The notes beneath the pieces were generated by a model. It ran no database searches. It was not told the DNA's origin and was given only the letters and a program-made list of their open reading frames with translations. 64,000 nt of DNA from Halogranum amylolyticum (lineage in GTDB: Archaea > Halobacteriota > Halobacteria > Halobacteriales > Haloferacaceae), in the NCBI RefSeq assembly GCF_900110465.1, contig NZ_FODV01000015.1, positions 1 through 64,000 of the forward strand. The letters run 5' to 3'. A program made the translations under genes and the position numbers. Below, one piece after another: positions 28,146 to 38,395 of this stretch (its first letter is position 1; every line of letters begins with the position of its first letter).

Positions 28146-28295
28146 TCACGTCCATCGCTCCCGCACGTAGATCAAGATGCTCGCGCTCAGAAACAGACCA
28201 CCGGCGATACCGAAATCTCCCGAGGTCATGAGTAACGCTCCAGTCACTATCAGTCCGACAGCCACGATCGCCAGCACCAGAGGTATAGCGTTCAT
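28146..28295 (-). CDS. 49-residue membrane protein
   Basis: ATG at 28295, stop at 28146. Two hydrophobic stretches (residues 4-22 and 28-43) form a helical hairpin, followed by a basic YVRERWT tail that is likely cytoplasmic. It is intact despite lying between a pseudogene and other debris. No family was recognised. It could be a subunit or small regulator of a transporter, but nothing in the sequence shows which. Confidence 0.4.
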   Translation of the reverse strand: MNAIPLVLAIVAVGLIVTGALLMTSGDFGIAGGLFLSASILIYVRERWT

Positions 28296-28499
28296 CAGTT
28301 CTCCTACGAATTCGTCACCGTAAAACCCACTGTCAAAACCGATCCCATCGTATCAAGGCTGAAATGACCTCCTTAGAGCACCATCAGAACACTGACATCG
28401 CGGCTTTTTCGTTGGGATTTATGAAGCGCGTGACGGTGTGGTCGATGCCACTGGGTCAAAAATACTTGAGTTCCCAGTAGTACCGAAACGACTCACGCG

Positions 28500-28960
28500 T
28501 CGTCCGCCCCCCGCACGTCAACCGCGCGTTTGAATGTTGGATTTTGTGGTGCACTCGGGTTCTGCATACGGGACACCGAAAGCGAAACATTCTCGACCGA
28601 GGAACTGCTCAGCGGGCAAATCACCTACACACAGGAGGCAGTTGATGGCGTCCCTTGGTAGGGATTGGTGGAGCTCGCTCGTACAGTTCGAGCATTTCTC
28701 CGCGACGGGTGATCCTTTCGCCCAGCCGATGTCACCATCGGCTGTGGTAGCTCGGCTTCAGGTATCTACAGTTGGATGTTTCCGGGGTCGTCGGCTCCGA
28801 GCGGTTCGGCCACGTGGTGACTGGTCCGCTTGAGTGCGTCAAAGCGGCGCGTGCGGTACCTCACTCATCGTAATTAATTGAGGTCGTCACCACGACATAG
28901 TACGACGATGTCCAATACAAATAACACGTCGGAAAATCTGCGCAATTCTCGAAGCATTGC
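28500..28960 (+). other. unidentified coding relic
   Basis: Plus-strand pieces such as DTESETFSTEELLSGQITYT followed by QEAVDGVPW and then a stop look like real haloarchaeal coding sequence (acidic, high GC third positions). They are broken by stops and frameshifts up to about 28860. No family was recognised. Confidence 0.35.
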
Positions 28961-28978
28961 ACTGAAACGATACCGAAT

Positions 28979-30733
28979 TCAGTCGTCGGCCACCTCTTCC
29001 CCCCTTGAGATATTCGTCACGACGTCGCCGCCAGCGGAAGTCACCGCGATGTCCTCGCTATCGCTTACTTCCTGGATGTGGTCCCTGAACTCCTCGGATT
29101 CGAGGATCTCATATTCGTTTTTAAGCCCGAGATAAACGGTATAACACATTAACAGCAGGATGATCGCAAAGGGCAGACCGGTGGTGACCGCGGCAGTCTG
29201 CAACGCACCGAGACCGCCGCCGATCAGCAACAGCGCCGCGATGCTGCCCTGGATGAGCGCCCAGAAGATGCGCTGGACCCTCGGTGCGTCGTGCTTTCCA
29301 CCGGAGGTTAGGTGGTCAACCACCAGCGATCCAGAGTCCGAGGAGGTGACGAAGAAGGTCACCACGAGGGTTGTGGCGAGAGTCGACGATAGGGCACTGA
29401 GAGGGTATTGTGACAGCATCGAGAACATTGCGATGGTCTGTCCCTGATTTGAGAGTGCCGCGAGAATGCCACCACCGGCGAGCTGGGCCGACAGCGCGCT
29501 CCCGCCGAACGTCGAGAGCCACATGAACGAAAACGCCGACGGAAGGATGAGCACCCCGAGGACGAACTCGCGGATGGTCCGACCCTTCGAGATGCGTGCG
29601 ATGAACATTCCGACGAACGGTGCCCACGAAATCCACCAGCCCCAGTAGAAGATGGTCCACGACCCGAGGAAGGTCTTTGCGGATTTGCCTGCGAACGCCC
29701 CGGTGAAGAAACTCAGACTTGGCAGGCTGATGAAGTATACACCGAGACCGTTGACGAGACCACTGAGGATGTAGAGTGTCGGGCCGACGAGGAGCAAGAA
29801 CCCGAGCATGAGGAACATGAAATAGACGTTGATGGTACTCAAACGTTTCACGCCGTTGTCGAGACCTGCTGCCACGGAAGCCGTCGCGATGAGCGTGATG
29901 ACGGCGATAAGCGCGACCTGTGGGAAGGTCCCGACCGGGATACCGATCCCGAGCAGTTCCTTCCCCACGATGTTGAGGCCGGTGTTGATTTGTTTGACTC
30001 CCAGTCCGAGTGAGGTCGAGAGGCCAAACAGCGTGGCGAACACCGACACGAGGTCGATAAGGTGGCCCGGCCAGCTGTAGATGCGCTCGCCTAACAGCGG
30101 CCAGAAGATTGACCGGAACGTCAACGGGAGTCCGCGGTTGAACGAGAAAAACGCCAGCCCGAGACCCACAAGCGCGTAGGTAGCCCACGGGTGAAGACCC
30201 CAGTGGAAGAACGTTTGGGCGAAGGCGGGACCCGCCGCCGCAGCCGTATTCGACGTCGCGCTGCCGGCGAAAAACGGCGGGATACTATCGAAGTAATACA
30301 TCGGCTCGGCCACACTGAAGAACATTAGACCGATACCCATCCCAGCGCTGAACAGCATTGCCATCCAAGAGAAGGTGCTAAACTCTTTTTCCGCCTCGAC
30401 GCCACCGATCCTAATCTGCCCGTACTTACTCACTGCGAAATAGAGGACAACGATGATGAAGATATTCACTACAGCGATGTAAAACCAGCCGAAATATGTG
30501 TTGATACCGTTGAAAATAGCTGTATAAAACGATGAGACTTCGCCTCCGAGTAAGAGGGTCACCGCGACGAACAATGCAATGATGACCAGCGCGACGGGGA
30601 ACACAATGGGATGGATATCGAAGCCATACCCCTGTAGGTTCGTGTCCCCGGGTTTGCGGTCGGAATCGGGATGAAACAGCTCTACTTGAAGGCCGTCGGA
30701 CATCTCGCCAGTGGTTTTTTCGGAATCAGCCAT
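28979..30733 (-). CDS. BCCT-family transporter (betaine/carnitine/choline type)
   Basis: 584 residues, twelve predicted helices after a hydrophilic N-terminus of about 40 residues. BCCT signatures seen: the Gly-rich AGMGIGLMFFSVAEP (130-144), the FHWGLHPWATYALVGLGLAF segment (176-195), and the Trp-rich WTIFYWGWWISWAPFVGMF (359-377) that forms the quaternary-amine site. The C-terminus has a charged tail from about 545. BCCT carriers take up glycine betaine and related compounds with Na+ or H+. Here it is the obvious entry port for the betaine pathway. It could also serve osmoprotection; the choice of substrate is inferred. Confidence 0.93.
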   Translation of the reverse strand: MADSEKTTGEMSDGLQVELFHPDSDRKPGDTNLQGYGFDIHPIVFPVALVIIALFVAVTLLLGGEVSSFYTAIFNGINTYFGWFYIAVVNIFIIVVLYFAVSKYGQIRIGGVEAEKEFSTFSWMAMLFSAGMGIGLMFFSVAEPMYYFDSIPPFFAGSATSNTAAAAGPAFAQTFFHWGLHPWATYALVGLGLAFFSFNRGLPLTFRSIFWPLLGERIYSWPGHLIDLVSVFATLFGLSTSLGLGVKQINTGLNIVGKELLGIGIPVGTFPQVALIAVITLIATASVAAGLDNGVKRLSTINVYFMFLMLGFLLLVGPTLYILSGLVNGLGVYFISLPSLSFFTGAFAGKSAKTFLGSWTIFYWGWWISWAPFVGMFIARISKGRTIREFVLGVLILPSAFSFMWLSTFGGSALSAQLAGGGILAALSNQGQTIAMFSMLSQYPLSALSSTLATTLVVTFFVTSSDSGSLVVDHLTSGGKHDAPRVQRIFWALIQGSIAALLLIGGGLGALQTAAVTTGLPFAIILLLMCYTVYLGLKNEYEILESEEFRDHIQEVSDSEDIAVTSAGGDVVTNISRGEEVADD

Positions 30734-31194
30734 CTACTTTCTCCGTCTTGGATTCGCTACCGATTTCGTGTAGTCCAGGTTGTGTGTTATCATTGTGTCC
30801 TCACAATTGGTTCGTGCGTAATCACTCGTTTAGTTTTTATACTCATTTATCGTGATGAGTGCGTAGGTTCGTGAGAGCCGTCAGGAATTCGTCAATCGGA
30901 GCTACATTTCGTAGGGCTCGGGTTTTGCTGGACACAATTCCTATGCCCTGTCGTCTCGCCTGTGACGCATTCTCTGACCATGCTCCTACCAAACATGTCC
31001 TACACTATCAGTAATAAACATTCGGTGGTCGCACAAATACTCCCGAGTCTGTCATGATAAAGTCTACTGTCCAGCCTGATATCGATAACATCAACCGTGT
31101 TCCCAGTAATCACACACTTACGAACCATATCTTTCTAAGAGAGGAATCGGGTGTATCGACTGCATTCACGGAAGTAAGACGGATCGAATAACCG
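30734..31194. other. intergenic, no gene seen
   Basis: Contains the presumed BCCT promoter. No coding potential or repeats were recognised. Confidence 0.4.
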
Positions 31195-31560
31195 AGAAGC
31201 AGCGGCGGAGAACGGAGTTTCACGCTGACCGCCGAGGGAAGCGACGTGCCCTCCCATGCGCGATCGTATTACGACGCCCGGGAGTATGGCCCTGTTGCGG
31301 TCGAAGATCAGAACATGAGGGTAATGATGAAGTCATCGGCGAAAAACTGCAACACTGCGTCTGCCATGGGACGAATATCCATCTCGTCACTCGAATACAG
31401 GTACGAACGCGAGGGAACGCATTTTGTGGCGGTCAAACTGCGGGGACGACCAAAGAATGGGCGGTGTGCGGCGCTTCAGTGAACAAGCCGTTGTGGACTT
31501 ATGGACACTCCTATCTCACTTGTTGTTTGAGACGGGGGATCACCGCCCGTTGTCTTCATC
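31195..31560 (+). mobile_element. TnpB C-terminal relic (IS200/IS605)
   Basis: The frame at about 31464 reads CGASVNKPLWTYGHSYLTCC. It aligns with the TnpB zinc-ribbon region CGTSTEKPLWVREHSCLACE seen in the relic at 50.8 kb. Upstream, LEYRYEREGTHFVAV has the same counterpart (a shared LEYRxEREGTHFV pattern). No intact frame remains. Confidence 0.5.
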
Positions 31561-31579
31561 ACATTTATCCTTGCTATGC

Positions 31580-32821
31580 TCACTTTCGGTTCATTTCTTC
31601 GACATCGTATCCTTCGGCTCGAATAGACTCAACAATTGACCGCGCATGTTCCGTGCCGCTGGTTTCGACCTCAAACACGAGATACGCTTCACCGATGGTC
31701 AGATCATCCACTGACCGATCATGCCGGACGGTGCGGATATTTGCACCGTGGTTAGCAATTACACCAGAGACCTCATTCATCTTCCCTACAGTATCCTCGA
31801 TTCGTACACGCAATTGCAGAAGTTGTTCGCGTTCTGTCAGTGCGTGAATTAGGACTGTCTGAAGCATGGTCATGTCGAGATTACCGCCACAGAGTAGTGG
31901 CATGACCGTCTCATCACGTACGTCAAGATCATCACTGAGGATGGCTGCGACAGACGCTGCCGCAGCGCCCTCGACAACTTGCTTTGCTCGCTCTAGCAGT
32001 AAAAGAATTGCACGCGAGATTTCTGAGTCGGTAACAGTAACAACCTCGTCAACGTGCTCCTCGATAAGATTGAGGGTGAGCGACGAGATCCCGCCAGTTG
32101 CGATACCGTCAGCTATAGTGTCGACCTCGTCAAGCGTCACAGGAACGCCTTTATCAAGGCTTTCGTGGACGGTTTCAGCTCCAACCGCCTGAACGCCGAC
32201 AATACGCGTTTCTGGCGACAGTTGCTTGAGAGCTGTCGAGATACCACTGATGAGTCCCCCGCCACCGATGGGGATAACGACCGTATCGACGTCTGGGCAG
32301 TCCTCATGCATTTCGACGCCCAAAGTACCCTGCCCGGCAACGATGTCGCGATCGTCGTATGCGTGGACGAACTCAGCATCGTCGTTTTGGGTTGCTTGGT
32401 TCTGTGCGTATTCCATCGCATCTTGGAAGTCCTGTCCAACGAGCTCGACAGTTGCACCGTAGTCGCGAGTTGCATCTACTTTCGCCTGTGGTGCGGTCTT
32501 CGGCATCACGATTGTCGAGTTTGCACCACACTTTGTAGCTGCAAGCGCTACACCTTGTGCATGGTTTCCCGCACTAGCAGCAACGAACTCCTCAATTCCA
32601 TCTTCGACGTCTTGCTTTATTTTATTGTATGCACCTCTTGTCTTGAACGACCCTGTCCATTGGAGATGCTCCATCTTTAGGTACACTTCTCCGCCAACAA
32701 ATTCGCCAAGCGATGTGCTTTGCTCGACTGGTGTTCTCTTGACTACTGTCTTGTCGTCTAATCGTTCGTTTGCTCGTTCGATATCCTCGTACTCGATAAG
32801 AACTTCTTGGGGTTTGCTCAT
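31580..32821 (-). CDS. ilvA: threonine/serine dehydratase with ACT domain
   Basis: 413 residues. PLP-dependent deamination of threonine to 2-oxobutyrate or serine to pyruvate. The PLP lysine is Lys60 in WTGSFKTRGAYNK. The SAGNHAQGVAL loop (about 83-93) and the Gly loop PIGGGGLISG (about 190) are intact. A single C-terminal ACT domain (about 335-413) suggests amino-acid regulation, as in catabolic or short IlvA forms. It is 86 bp downstream of the first demethylase gene and on the same strand, so may be cotranscribed. With GlyA and RidA in the island, serine deamination is the likelier job; threonine cannot be excluded. Confidence 0.88.
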   Translation of the reverse strand: MSKPQEVLIEYEDIERANERLDDKTVVKRTPVEQSTSLGEFVGGEVYLKMEHLQWTGSFKTRGAYNKIKQDVEDGIEEFVAASAGNHAQGVALAATKCGANSTIVMPKTAPQAKVDATRDYGATVELVGQDFQDAMEYAQNQATQNDDAEFVHAYDDRDIVAGQGTLGVEMHEDCPDVDTVVIPIGGGGLISGISTALKQLSPETRIVGVQAVGAETVHESLDKGVPVTLDEVDTIADGIATGGISSLTLNLIEEHVDEVVTVTDSEISRAILLLLERAKQVVEGAAAASVAAILSDDLDVRDETVMPLLCGGNLDMTMLQTVLIHALTEREQLLQLRVRIEDTVGKMNEVSGVIANHGANIRTVRHDRSVDDLTIGEAYLVFEVETSGTEHARSIVESIRAEGYDVEEMNRK

Positions 32822-32907
32822 TATGTCTCCGTGGTAACGCTGTTCTGGTGGTCGATTCGATCTCGTCGATGGTGACTTTTCTATGGAATTTACACCACTG
32901 ATAAGCG

Positions 32908-35469
32908 TTATCTGATAATCTTGTTTCGACCCGAGTCAAACAGAGGTTCGTCACGTACCGTGGCGTCGTAGTATTCTCCTTCGCATTGGACCTGAACAGA
33001 AGTCCCAGTCTCGGCTAATTCTGCCGGTAGGTACGTATAGACGATCGATTCCTCGACACTGTACCCATAGTTTCCGGCTTGTACGTAACCGACAGCCTCA
33101 CCGCTCTTCAGGATTGGACGGCCACTTAACATGATGTCCGTTGAGTTGTCGAGGGTAAGGCAAGCAACCTGCTTGTCAAGGCCGGTCTCCTTCTCCTCAA
33201 CTAAGGCTTCTTTCCCGATGAAATCAGTCTCAAGGTCAACTGCAAAAGGAAGCCCTGCAGCGAGCGGATTGACGTCAGTATCGATATCTGTTCCCCAGAG
33301 TCGGAAGCCTTTCTCGAGACGCATTGACTCGAGCGCTCCGCCACCCATCGGTCTGATATTCAAATCTTGCCCGGCCTCCCAGAGGGTATTCCACAGCTTC
33401 TGTCCGTACTCGGACGGTGCCCAGAGTTCCCAACCGAGCTCGCCAACGTACGAAACTCGGAGCGCGATGACAGGCACATCGCCGACGTACATTCGCTTAC
33501 TACTGAAGTACGAGAACTCATCGTTGGAGACATCAGCATCGGTGACACGCTGAAGTAAGAGTCGCGAGTCAGGTCCCCAAAGCCCGATGGTACATTTCGC
33601 GGATTCCTCAACTGTGACCGAAACAGTGTCTGGTGCGTGTTGCTTAATCCACGAACCGTGGATTCCCGGAGAGTTGCCACCACCAGTCGTCACCATGTAT
33701 TCGCTCTCGCCAAGACAGACAACGGTAAGGTCAGCAATGATAGTACCGCCCTCGTTTAGCATTGTCGTGTAACGGACCTTTCCTGGCGTGAGATCCATAC
33801 CGTTGCTACAGATTCGTTGGAGGAACTCACCGGCATCCGGCCCCTCAACCATGATCGAGCTGAACGTAGTCATATCGAACATGGAGACGTGCTCACGTGT
33901 ATGGAGGTGTTCAGCCGCTTCGATAGGAGAGCGGTTGACACTTTGCCAGCCATCCTGATCAGGAATCTGATCTTCATATTTCTCGACGAGATCCTCGTTG
34001 TAATCGTACCACTGGGGACTCTCCCAGCCACCACTCTGGTAGAACTCTGCGCCGAGTTCTTGTTGTTGCTGGTAGAACGGGCTAACTCGCATCCCCCGGT
34101 GGTTATCTGGTTGCCAGCGTGGCTCAACGATACTGTAGACTTGCTCGTATCGTTTGCCACCTCGGTCCATGAAGTAGTCCTTACTTCCTGCATGTGGCTC
34201 GAATCGAGCAACATGGATTCCACTTGTGTCGACTGGTCCCGAGGGAAGACGTGGGACGCCGTTTTCCATCCATTCGGCGAGAATCTTCCCGTAGCCACCT
34301 GAGTGCGTCCACCAGATAGCTAATGCAGTCCACAGACCGTCGACCTTCGGCGTCTCGCCAAGAACCGGCATTCCGTCGGGCGTATAAACGAAAATCCCGT
34401 TCTCGGTGATTTGGAACTCTTTGTTTTCTGTGTCGGGAAGTAGTTCGTTGAACGCCTGTTGTGCTGATTTCTCTCGGTTAGGATGGGTCGGCTTCGTCCA
34501 GTGTTTCTCGGTGAAGCTATGAACTGACGCTTGGCTTTCTTCGGAATTAGTCCCCATCTCATCGGGGTCAACGACTAGAGATTCGTGATTGTACGAACCG
34601 AGGCCGTATCCGTCACCATGCGTCCGGAAGTAGAGCGAGTTATCCTGGTCACGTCCGACCGGTCGATCTGGAGGCTGCGACATTGCCTCGGTTATTCCCT
34701 GGTCACCGGGTATCTCTAAATCCGCGGTTGCTTCGCCATGTGGTCTGCGGGAACCAGTGAGTTCATCTAGCGGTTCAGTGACCACGTACTGGTGTTCGAC
34801 GGGCGCAATTGGAAGATCAAGACCAGCCATCTTTCCAGTCTGATACGCCCAATTGTTCGTCGCAAGCACACACCGATTGCACTCAATGCGGCCCCGATTG
34901 GTCACAACAGCCTGCACTTCGTCGCCCGAGACCTCGATATCTACCACTTCAGTATTACCGAAGAAATCGGCCGAAGACGTCTGCATATACCACGCAAGGG
35001 CTTGCGTGCTATCTACTCGTCCATCGGTGGGAGAGTAATAACCACCCAAGATTTCGTCCTCGTTAACGAGCGGAAGGTGCTCAGTGACTTCCTCGGGTTC
35101 GAGCAGTTCCGGTTGTGGGAGTCCGTATGATTTTGCCCACTCAACACGTCGTTGAAGGAAATCCATTCGTTTCTCCGAACGGGCGAGTTCTATGCCGCCC
35201 ACCTCGTCGTATGCTCCAGCCTCTTTCAGTAGTCGGCTTGTATAATGAGCCGTCTTGGTCTGTATCTTTGACGGCGATGTCTGGAACATAATTCCTGGTG
35301 CATGCGTTGATGACCCACCGGTGACTGGGAGCGGTCCTTGATCAATGATGGTAACATCCTCTGCACCTAGCTCTGTAAGGTGATATGCGACACTACAGCC
35401 CACAGCCCCGGCACCAACAATTACCGTATCTGTCTGAGAGGGGTGAGTCTCTCTGTGCATATGTCTCAT
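32908..35469 (-). CDS. dimethylglycine/sarcosine dehydrogenase-like FAD-GcvT protein, copy 1
   Basis: 853 residues; a second ATG at 35460 is an equally good start. The N-terminal DAO-type FAD domain (about 10-370) has the dinucleotide motif IVGAGAVGCSVAYHL. It also has GSSTHAPG, where His corresponds to the covalently flavinylated His of dimethylglycine dehydrogenases and oxidases. A linker domain (about 375-430) leads to a GcvT folate-binding domain (about 430-850, VSYVGELGWELWAPSEYG and RLEKGFRLWGTDID). Such enzymes remove an N-methyl group and pass it to THF as methylene-THF. With the paralogue at 38.4 kb it would give the two steps dimethylglycine to sarcosine to glycine; which does which is unknown. 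Confidence 0.88.
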   Translation of the reverse strand: MRHMHRETHPSQTDTVIVGAGAVGCSVAYHLTELGAEDVTIIDQGPLPVTGGSSTHAPGIMFQTSPSKIQTKTAHYTSRLLKEAGAYDEVGGIELARSEKRMDFLQRRVEWAKSYGLPQPELLEPEEVTEHLPLVNEDEILGGYYSPTDGRVDSTQALAWYMQTSSADFFGNTEVVDIEVSGDEVQAVVTNRGRIECNRCVLATNNWAYQTGKMAGLDLPIAPVEHQYVVTEPLDELTGSRRPHGEATADLEIPGDQGITEAMSQPPDRPVGRDQDNSLYFRTHGDGYGLGSYNHESLVVDPDEMGTNSEESQASVHSFTEKHWTKPTHPNREKSAQQAFNELLPDTENKEFQITENGIFVYTPDGMPVLGETPKVDGLWTALAIWWTHSGGYGKILAEWMENGVPRLPSGPVDTSGIHVARFEPHAGSKDYFMDRGGKRYEQVYSIVEPRWQPDNHRGMRVSPFYQQQQELGAEFYQSGGWESPQWYDYNEDLVEKYEDQIPDQDGWQSVNRSPIEAAEHLHTREHVSMFDMTTFSSIMVEGPDAGEFLQRICSNGMDLTPGKVRYTTMLNEGGTIIADLTVVCLGESEYMVTTGGGNSPGIHGSWIKQHAPDTVSVTVEESAKCTIGLWGPDSRLLLQRVTDADVSNDEFSYFSSKRMYVGDVPVIALRVSYVGELGWELWAPSEYGQKLWNTLWEAGQDLNIRPMGGGALESMRLEKGFRLWGTDIDTDVNPLAAGLPFAVDLETDFIGKEALVEEKETGLDKQVACLTLDNSTDIMLSGRPILKSGEAVGYVQAGNYGYSVEESIVYTYLPAELAETGTSVQVQCEGEYYDATVRDEPLFDSGRNKIIR

Positions 35470-35763
35470 TCACCACTCCATCTGTTGTTCGTATAAGTGC
35501 AACGGTCATTTAAGTGAGTCACCATCACTTGACGTCCCAAAATCCCAAGCAGAGAAGAAACACATGAGAAAGACTCCTTGATAACAATGTGAACCACAAA
35601 CTATCATTTGGATTGTATTTAGACGCTCTGAGAGAAGTATTCAGGTGAGATTAGCATCGAATAGGTCAAACAACCAGTCAAAGGTGAAGTAAAATACTAC
35701 GGGCTAAGTGGCTCATGGGACTCTGCTTCGACTGCCTGTAGACCTGCTCAAGTTCGCTTTGGC

Positions 35764-36657
35764 TCAGGAGAGTTCGGTTGGTACACCCTCCTGCAAGCTC
35801 GCTGCCTTAACCGTATTATAGAGAAGCATCGAGATAGTAAGCGGACCCACACCCCCTGGAACAGGAGTAATAGCCGATGCCTTCGTTTTTGCGCTGTCAA
35901 AATCGACGTCACCAACCAATTCGTACCCCTTCTCATTGTCTGCTTCAACACGGTTGACACCAACATCAATAACTACTGTACCGCTAGAAAGCATCGACCC
36001 ATCGATCAACTCTGGGACCCCAACAGCAGCGATAACGATATCCGCATTCCGAGTCTTTTCTGCAAGATTCTCTGTTCGAGAGTGACAAACAGTCACTGTT
36101 GCGTTACCAGTTTTGGCTTTCTGAATAAGAAGGTTCATCATCGGCTTTCCAACGATGTCTGACCGACCAACGATAGCTACATCTTTCCCCTCCGTTTCCT
36201 CGTTGACCGCATTAAGGAGTTTTTGCACACCATGGGGGGTACAGGGTTTGAAGCGAGGGTTACCGATGGTAAGACGTCCAACATTCTCAGGATGAAACCC
36301 GTCAACGTCTTTTATTGGATCAATCTGTTCCAAGACAGCTTGCTCGTTGACATGGTCCGGAACAGGCATTTGTACGAGGATCCCATGTATTTCTGGTTTA
36401 GAATTCAGACTTTTGATACGTTTCAGTAGCGTCTCTTCAGGTGCGTTTGCCGGAATCTCGTAGTGATAGCTCTCGATCCCGACCGCCTCACAGGCTTGTT
36501 GTTTCATTGAGACGTACGTTTCGCTTGCACTATCCTCGCTCATTAGTACGGTTGCTAACCCCGGTTTGACACCGTCTTTGCCTAATGTCTCAACACACGA
36601 TTCTACATTACTTTTGACACTATCTGCGATCTCGTTTCCGTCAATTCGTGTTGTCAT
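35764..36657 (-). CDS. folD: methylene-THF dehydrogenase / methenyl-THF cyclohydrolase
   Basis: 297 residues from ATG 36657 (MTTRIDGNEIADSVKSN); eight residues upstream are not conserved. Bifunctional oxidation of 5,10-methylene-THF to 10-formyl-THF. Seen: YVSMKQQACEAVGI with the catalytic Lys, GILVQMPVPDHV, the folate site DPIKDVDGFHPENVGRL, and VAIVGRSDIVGKPMMNLL plus VIAAVGVPELI for the dinucleotide. It lies between the two demethylase genes, which both produce its substrate. About 85 nt upstream is a perfect 7-bp hairpin (36740-36765) that could be an operator. Confidence 0.95.
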   Translation of the reverse strand: MTTRIDGNEIADSVKSNVESCVETLGKDGVKPGLATVLMSEDSASETYVSMKQQACEAVGIESYHYEIPANAPEETLLKRIKSLNSKPEIHGILVQMPVPDHVNEQAVLEQIDPIKDVDGFHPENVGRLTIGNPRFKPCTPHGVQKLLNAVNEETEGKDVAIVGRSDIVGKPMMNLLIQKAKTGNATVTVCHSRTENLAEKTRNADIVIAAVGVPELIDGSMLSSGTVVIDVGVNRVEADNEKGYELVGDVDFDSAKTKASAITPVPGGVGPLTISMLLYNTVKAASLQEGVPTELS

Positions 36658-36739
36658 GATTGTCGAGGTGAGTGACCGCAAAGCACAGAGACACCAGCGA
36701 ACCGTTGGAAAAAACGGTAACGCTGCTCTCTCTGTTCAG

Positions 36740-36765
36740 GGCGCTGATAGCACTCTCACAGCGCC
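36740..36765. promoter_or_regulatory. 7-bp inverted repeat upstream of folD
   Basis: GGCGCTG (36740-36746) and CAGCGCC (36759-36765) form a perfect inverted repeat with a 12-nt loop in the intergenic region between folD and the MFS gene. It may be an operator for folD or a terminator-like structure; the rest of 36658-36986 shows nothing else. Confidence 0.25.
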
Positions 36766-36986
36766 GTCACTTACTGACTCTTTTGGGGCTAATTAATCTA
36801 CATGCTGACGACTAAGAGTACTTGAGTAAAGCTATGAGAAACTCTTCAAGTAAAATATTAGAGAAGAGATGCAAAAGAGATGGGCACAACGTCATGGCAC
36901 CTCACATCAAATATCTCAACCTCCATAGATAGTCCGATTCGAGGAGACGTCCTTCGGGTTGTCGTCAATATTATCGCAAGAAGAGA

Positions 36987-38189
36987 TCACTCTGAAGCTA
37001 ACAGCGCTACTAGTGTCCCAATAACACCAAGCACACCTGTGTAGACGAATATTGAGGAATATTCGCCCGTCCACTCAATAAGTGCCCCTGTGATTACGGG
37101 TGACACGAATTCGCCGAGCCAGCCGACAACCGAAATAACAGCTACAGCGGTCCCAACGACGTTATCATCAACGAAATTCTGAACATAGGTATAGATAACT
37201 CCCATCTGTAGTTGGATAGTCAGACCGGCAGCGACAAGGCCGACGAGAAAGGTCGAAGGAATGTCAGCCCCGCTGAGATACAGAACAACAATGGTTGTAG
37301 TAAGGAAAGACACGAACAGAACTGGTCGCTTCCGTTGGTTGAACACACGGTCAGAAAGGATACCGCCGCCAGTTCGCGAGAGAATCGCCGTCGCTGGAAA
37401 GAGCGATACAAAGAGCCCGCTTTTAGCAAGCGAGAGGTCGAACATCGTCGATGTGTAGGTCGGCATCCAACTATTGAAGACCATGTATAACGAGTAGATT
37501 GTAAACGAGACGAGACAGACCACCCAGACGTTGCGATCAAGAAAGACTCGAAACACGTCAGATCGGGTCGGTGTGTGAGAAGCATCGGGTGAGGCCGTAA
37601 CGGTTTGGCCGGCAAATATGATGAAAGGAAGTGTAGTCACAGCAAGGCTACCGAAAACAAGAAGCGTTGTTGGCCACCCATATTCTGTCGCAATTTGTGG
37701 GCCTGCATACTGCCCTATTGCGTATCCTAACGGATATCCTGTTGTATAGATGGAAACTGCAGTTGAGCGCGCTTCTGGCGGGAATGCACTGCTAAGAATA
37801 TTCGTTCCCGCAACCCAAATCGTCACGATTGCAAGGCCACTCAGCAGTCGGGAGACGAAAAGTGACCAGTAATCGTTATTGATCCCTGCAACCCACCCCC
37901 AAATACTCGCTACGAGAATCAGGCCGATAGCTGCGGCCATCATCACTCGATTGTTCGTCCGGTCAAGGTAGATTCCAACAGGAATTCCAATGAGTACAGC
38001 TGACACTTGTGGCGCAGTAAGTATCCACGATGCCGCAGTCTCACCAATACCGAAATCCGTCATAAGAAGACTCAGGACACTTGCTGGCACAATAATATAG
38101 GCACCCACGAACAACCACATCAACCACATTCCGATAAGCAATGCAACTGAACCTTGAGGATACTGGATTCTATCATCGACCTGTGTCAT
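36987..38189 (-). CDS. MFS transporter
   Basis: 400 residues from ATG 38189; a TTG at 38204 is less likely. Twelve predicted helices. The MFS A-motif-like sequence appears as GIPVGIYLDRTNNR between helices 2 and 3, and a related GGILSDRVFNQRKRP lies between helices 8 and 9, so both halves are complete. Family members import or export small solutes. Its position between folD and the second demethylase suggests uptake of a methylated amine acid such as dimethylglycine or sarcosine, but the sequence does not identify the substrate. Confidence 0.88.
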   Translation of the reverse strand: MTQVDDRIQYPQGSVALLIGMWLMWLFVGAYIIVPASVLSLLMTDFGIGETAASWILTAPQVSAVLIGIPVGIYLDRTNNRVMMAAAIGLILVASIWGWVAGINNDYWSLFVSRLLSGLAIVTIWVAGTNILSSAFPPEARSTAVSIYTTGYPLGYAIGQYAGPQIATEYGWPTTLLVFGSLAVTTLPFIIFAGQTVTASPDASHTPTRSDVFRVFLDRNVWVVCLVSFTIYSLYMVFNSWMPTYTSTMFDLSLAKSGLFVSLFPATAILSRTGGGILSDRVFNQRKRPVLFVSFLTTTIVVLYLSGADIPSTFLVGLVAAGLTIQLQMGVIYTYVQNFVDDNVVGTAVAVISVVGWLGEFVSPVITGALIEWTGEYSSIFVYTGVLGVIGTLVALLASE

Positions 38190-38395
38190 GAGATAAATAG
38201 ACAAATCTTCCCCAAATATATGTTTCGGCCATGCACAAATATCGACAACAAAGTAGAGAAAACGTCCCTAAGATCGACAAAAAGGTGCCAGAGTGTGGAA
38301 ATATCTGGAGGTAGTCTTCAATCAACTGGAAGTGACGCTCTCTAATGAAAAATTGTCTTGGAAGACCGATAGACTAACTCGGATGCTCGTTCCTG

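Noticed and set aside
29316..30188. 290-codon minus-strand frame within the BCCT gene
   Set aside because: Second frame of the transporter gene, Arg/His-rich, no domain.
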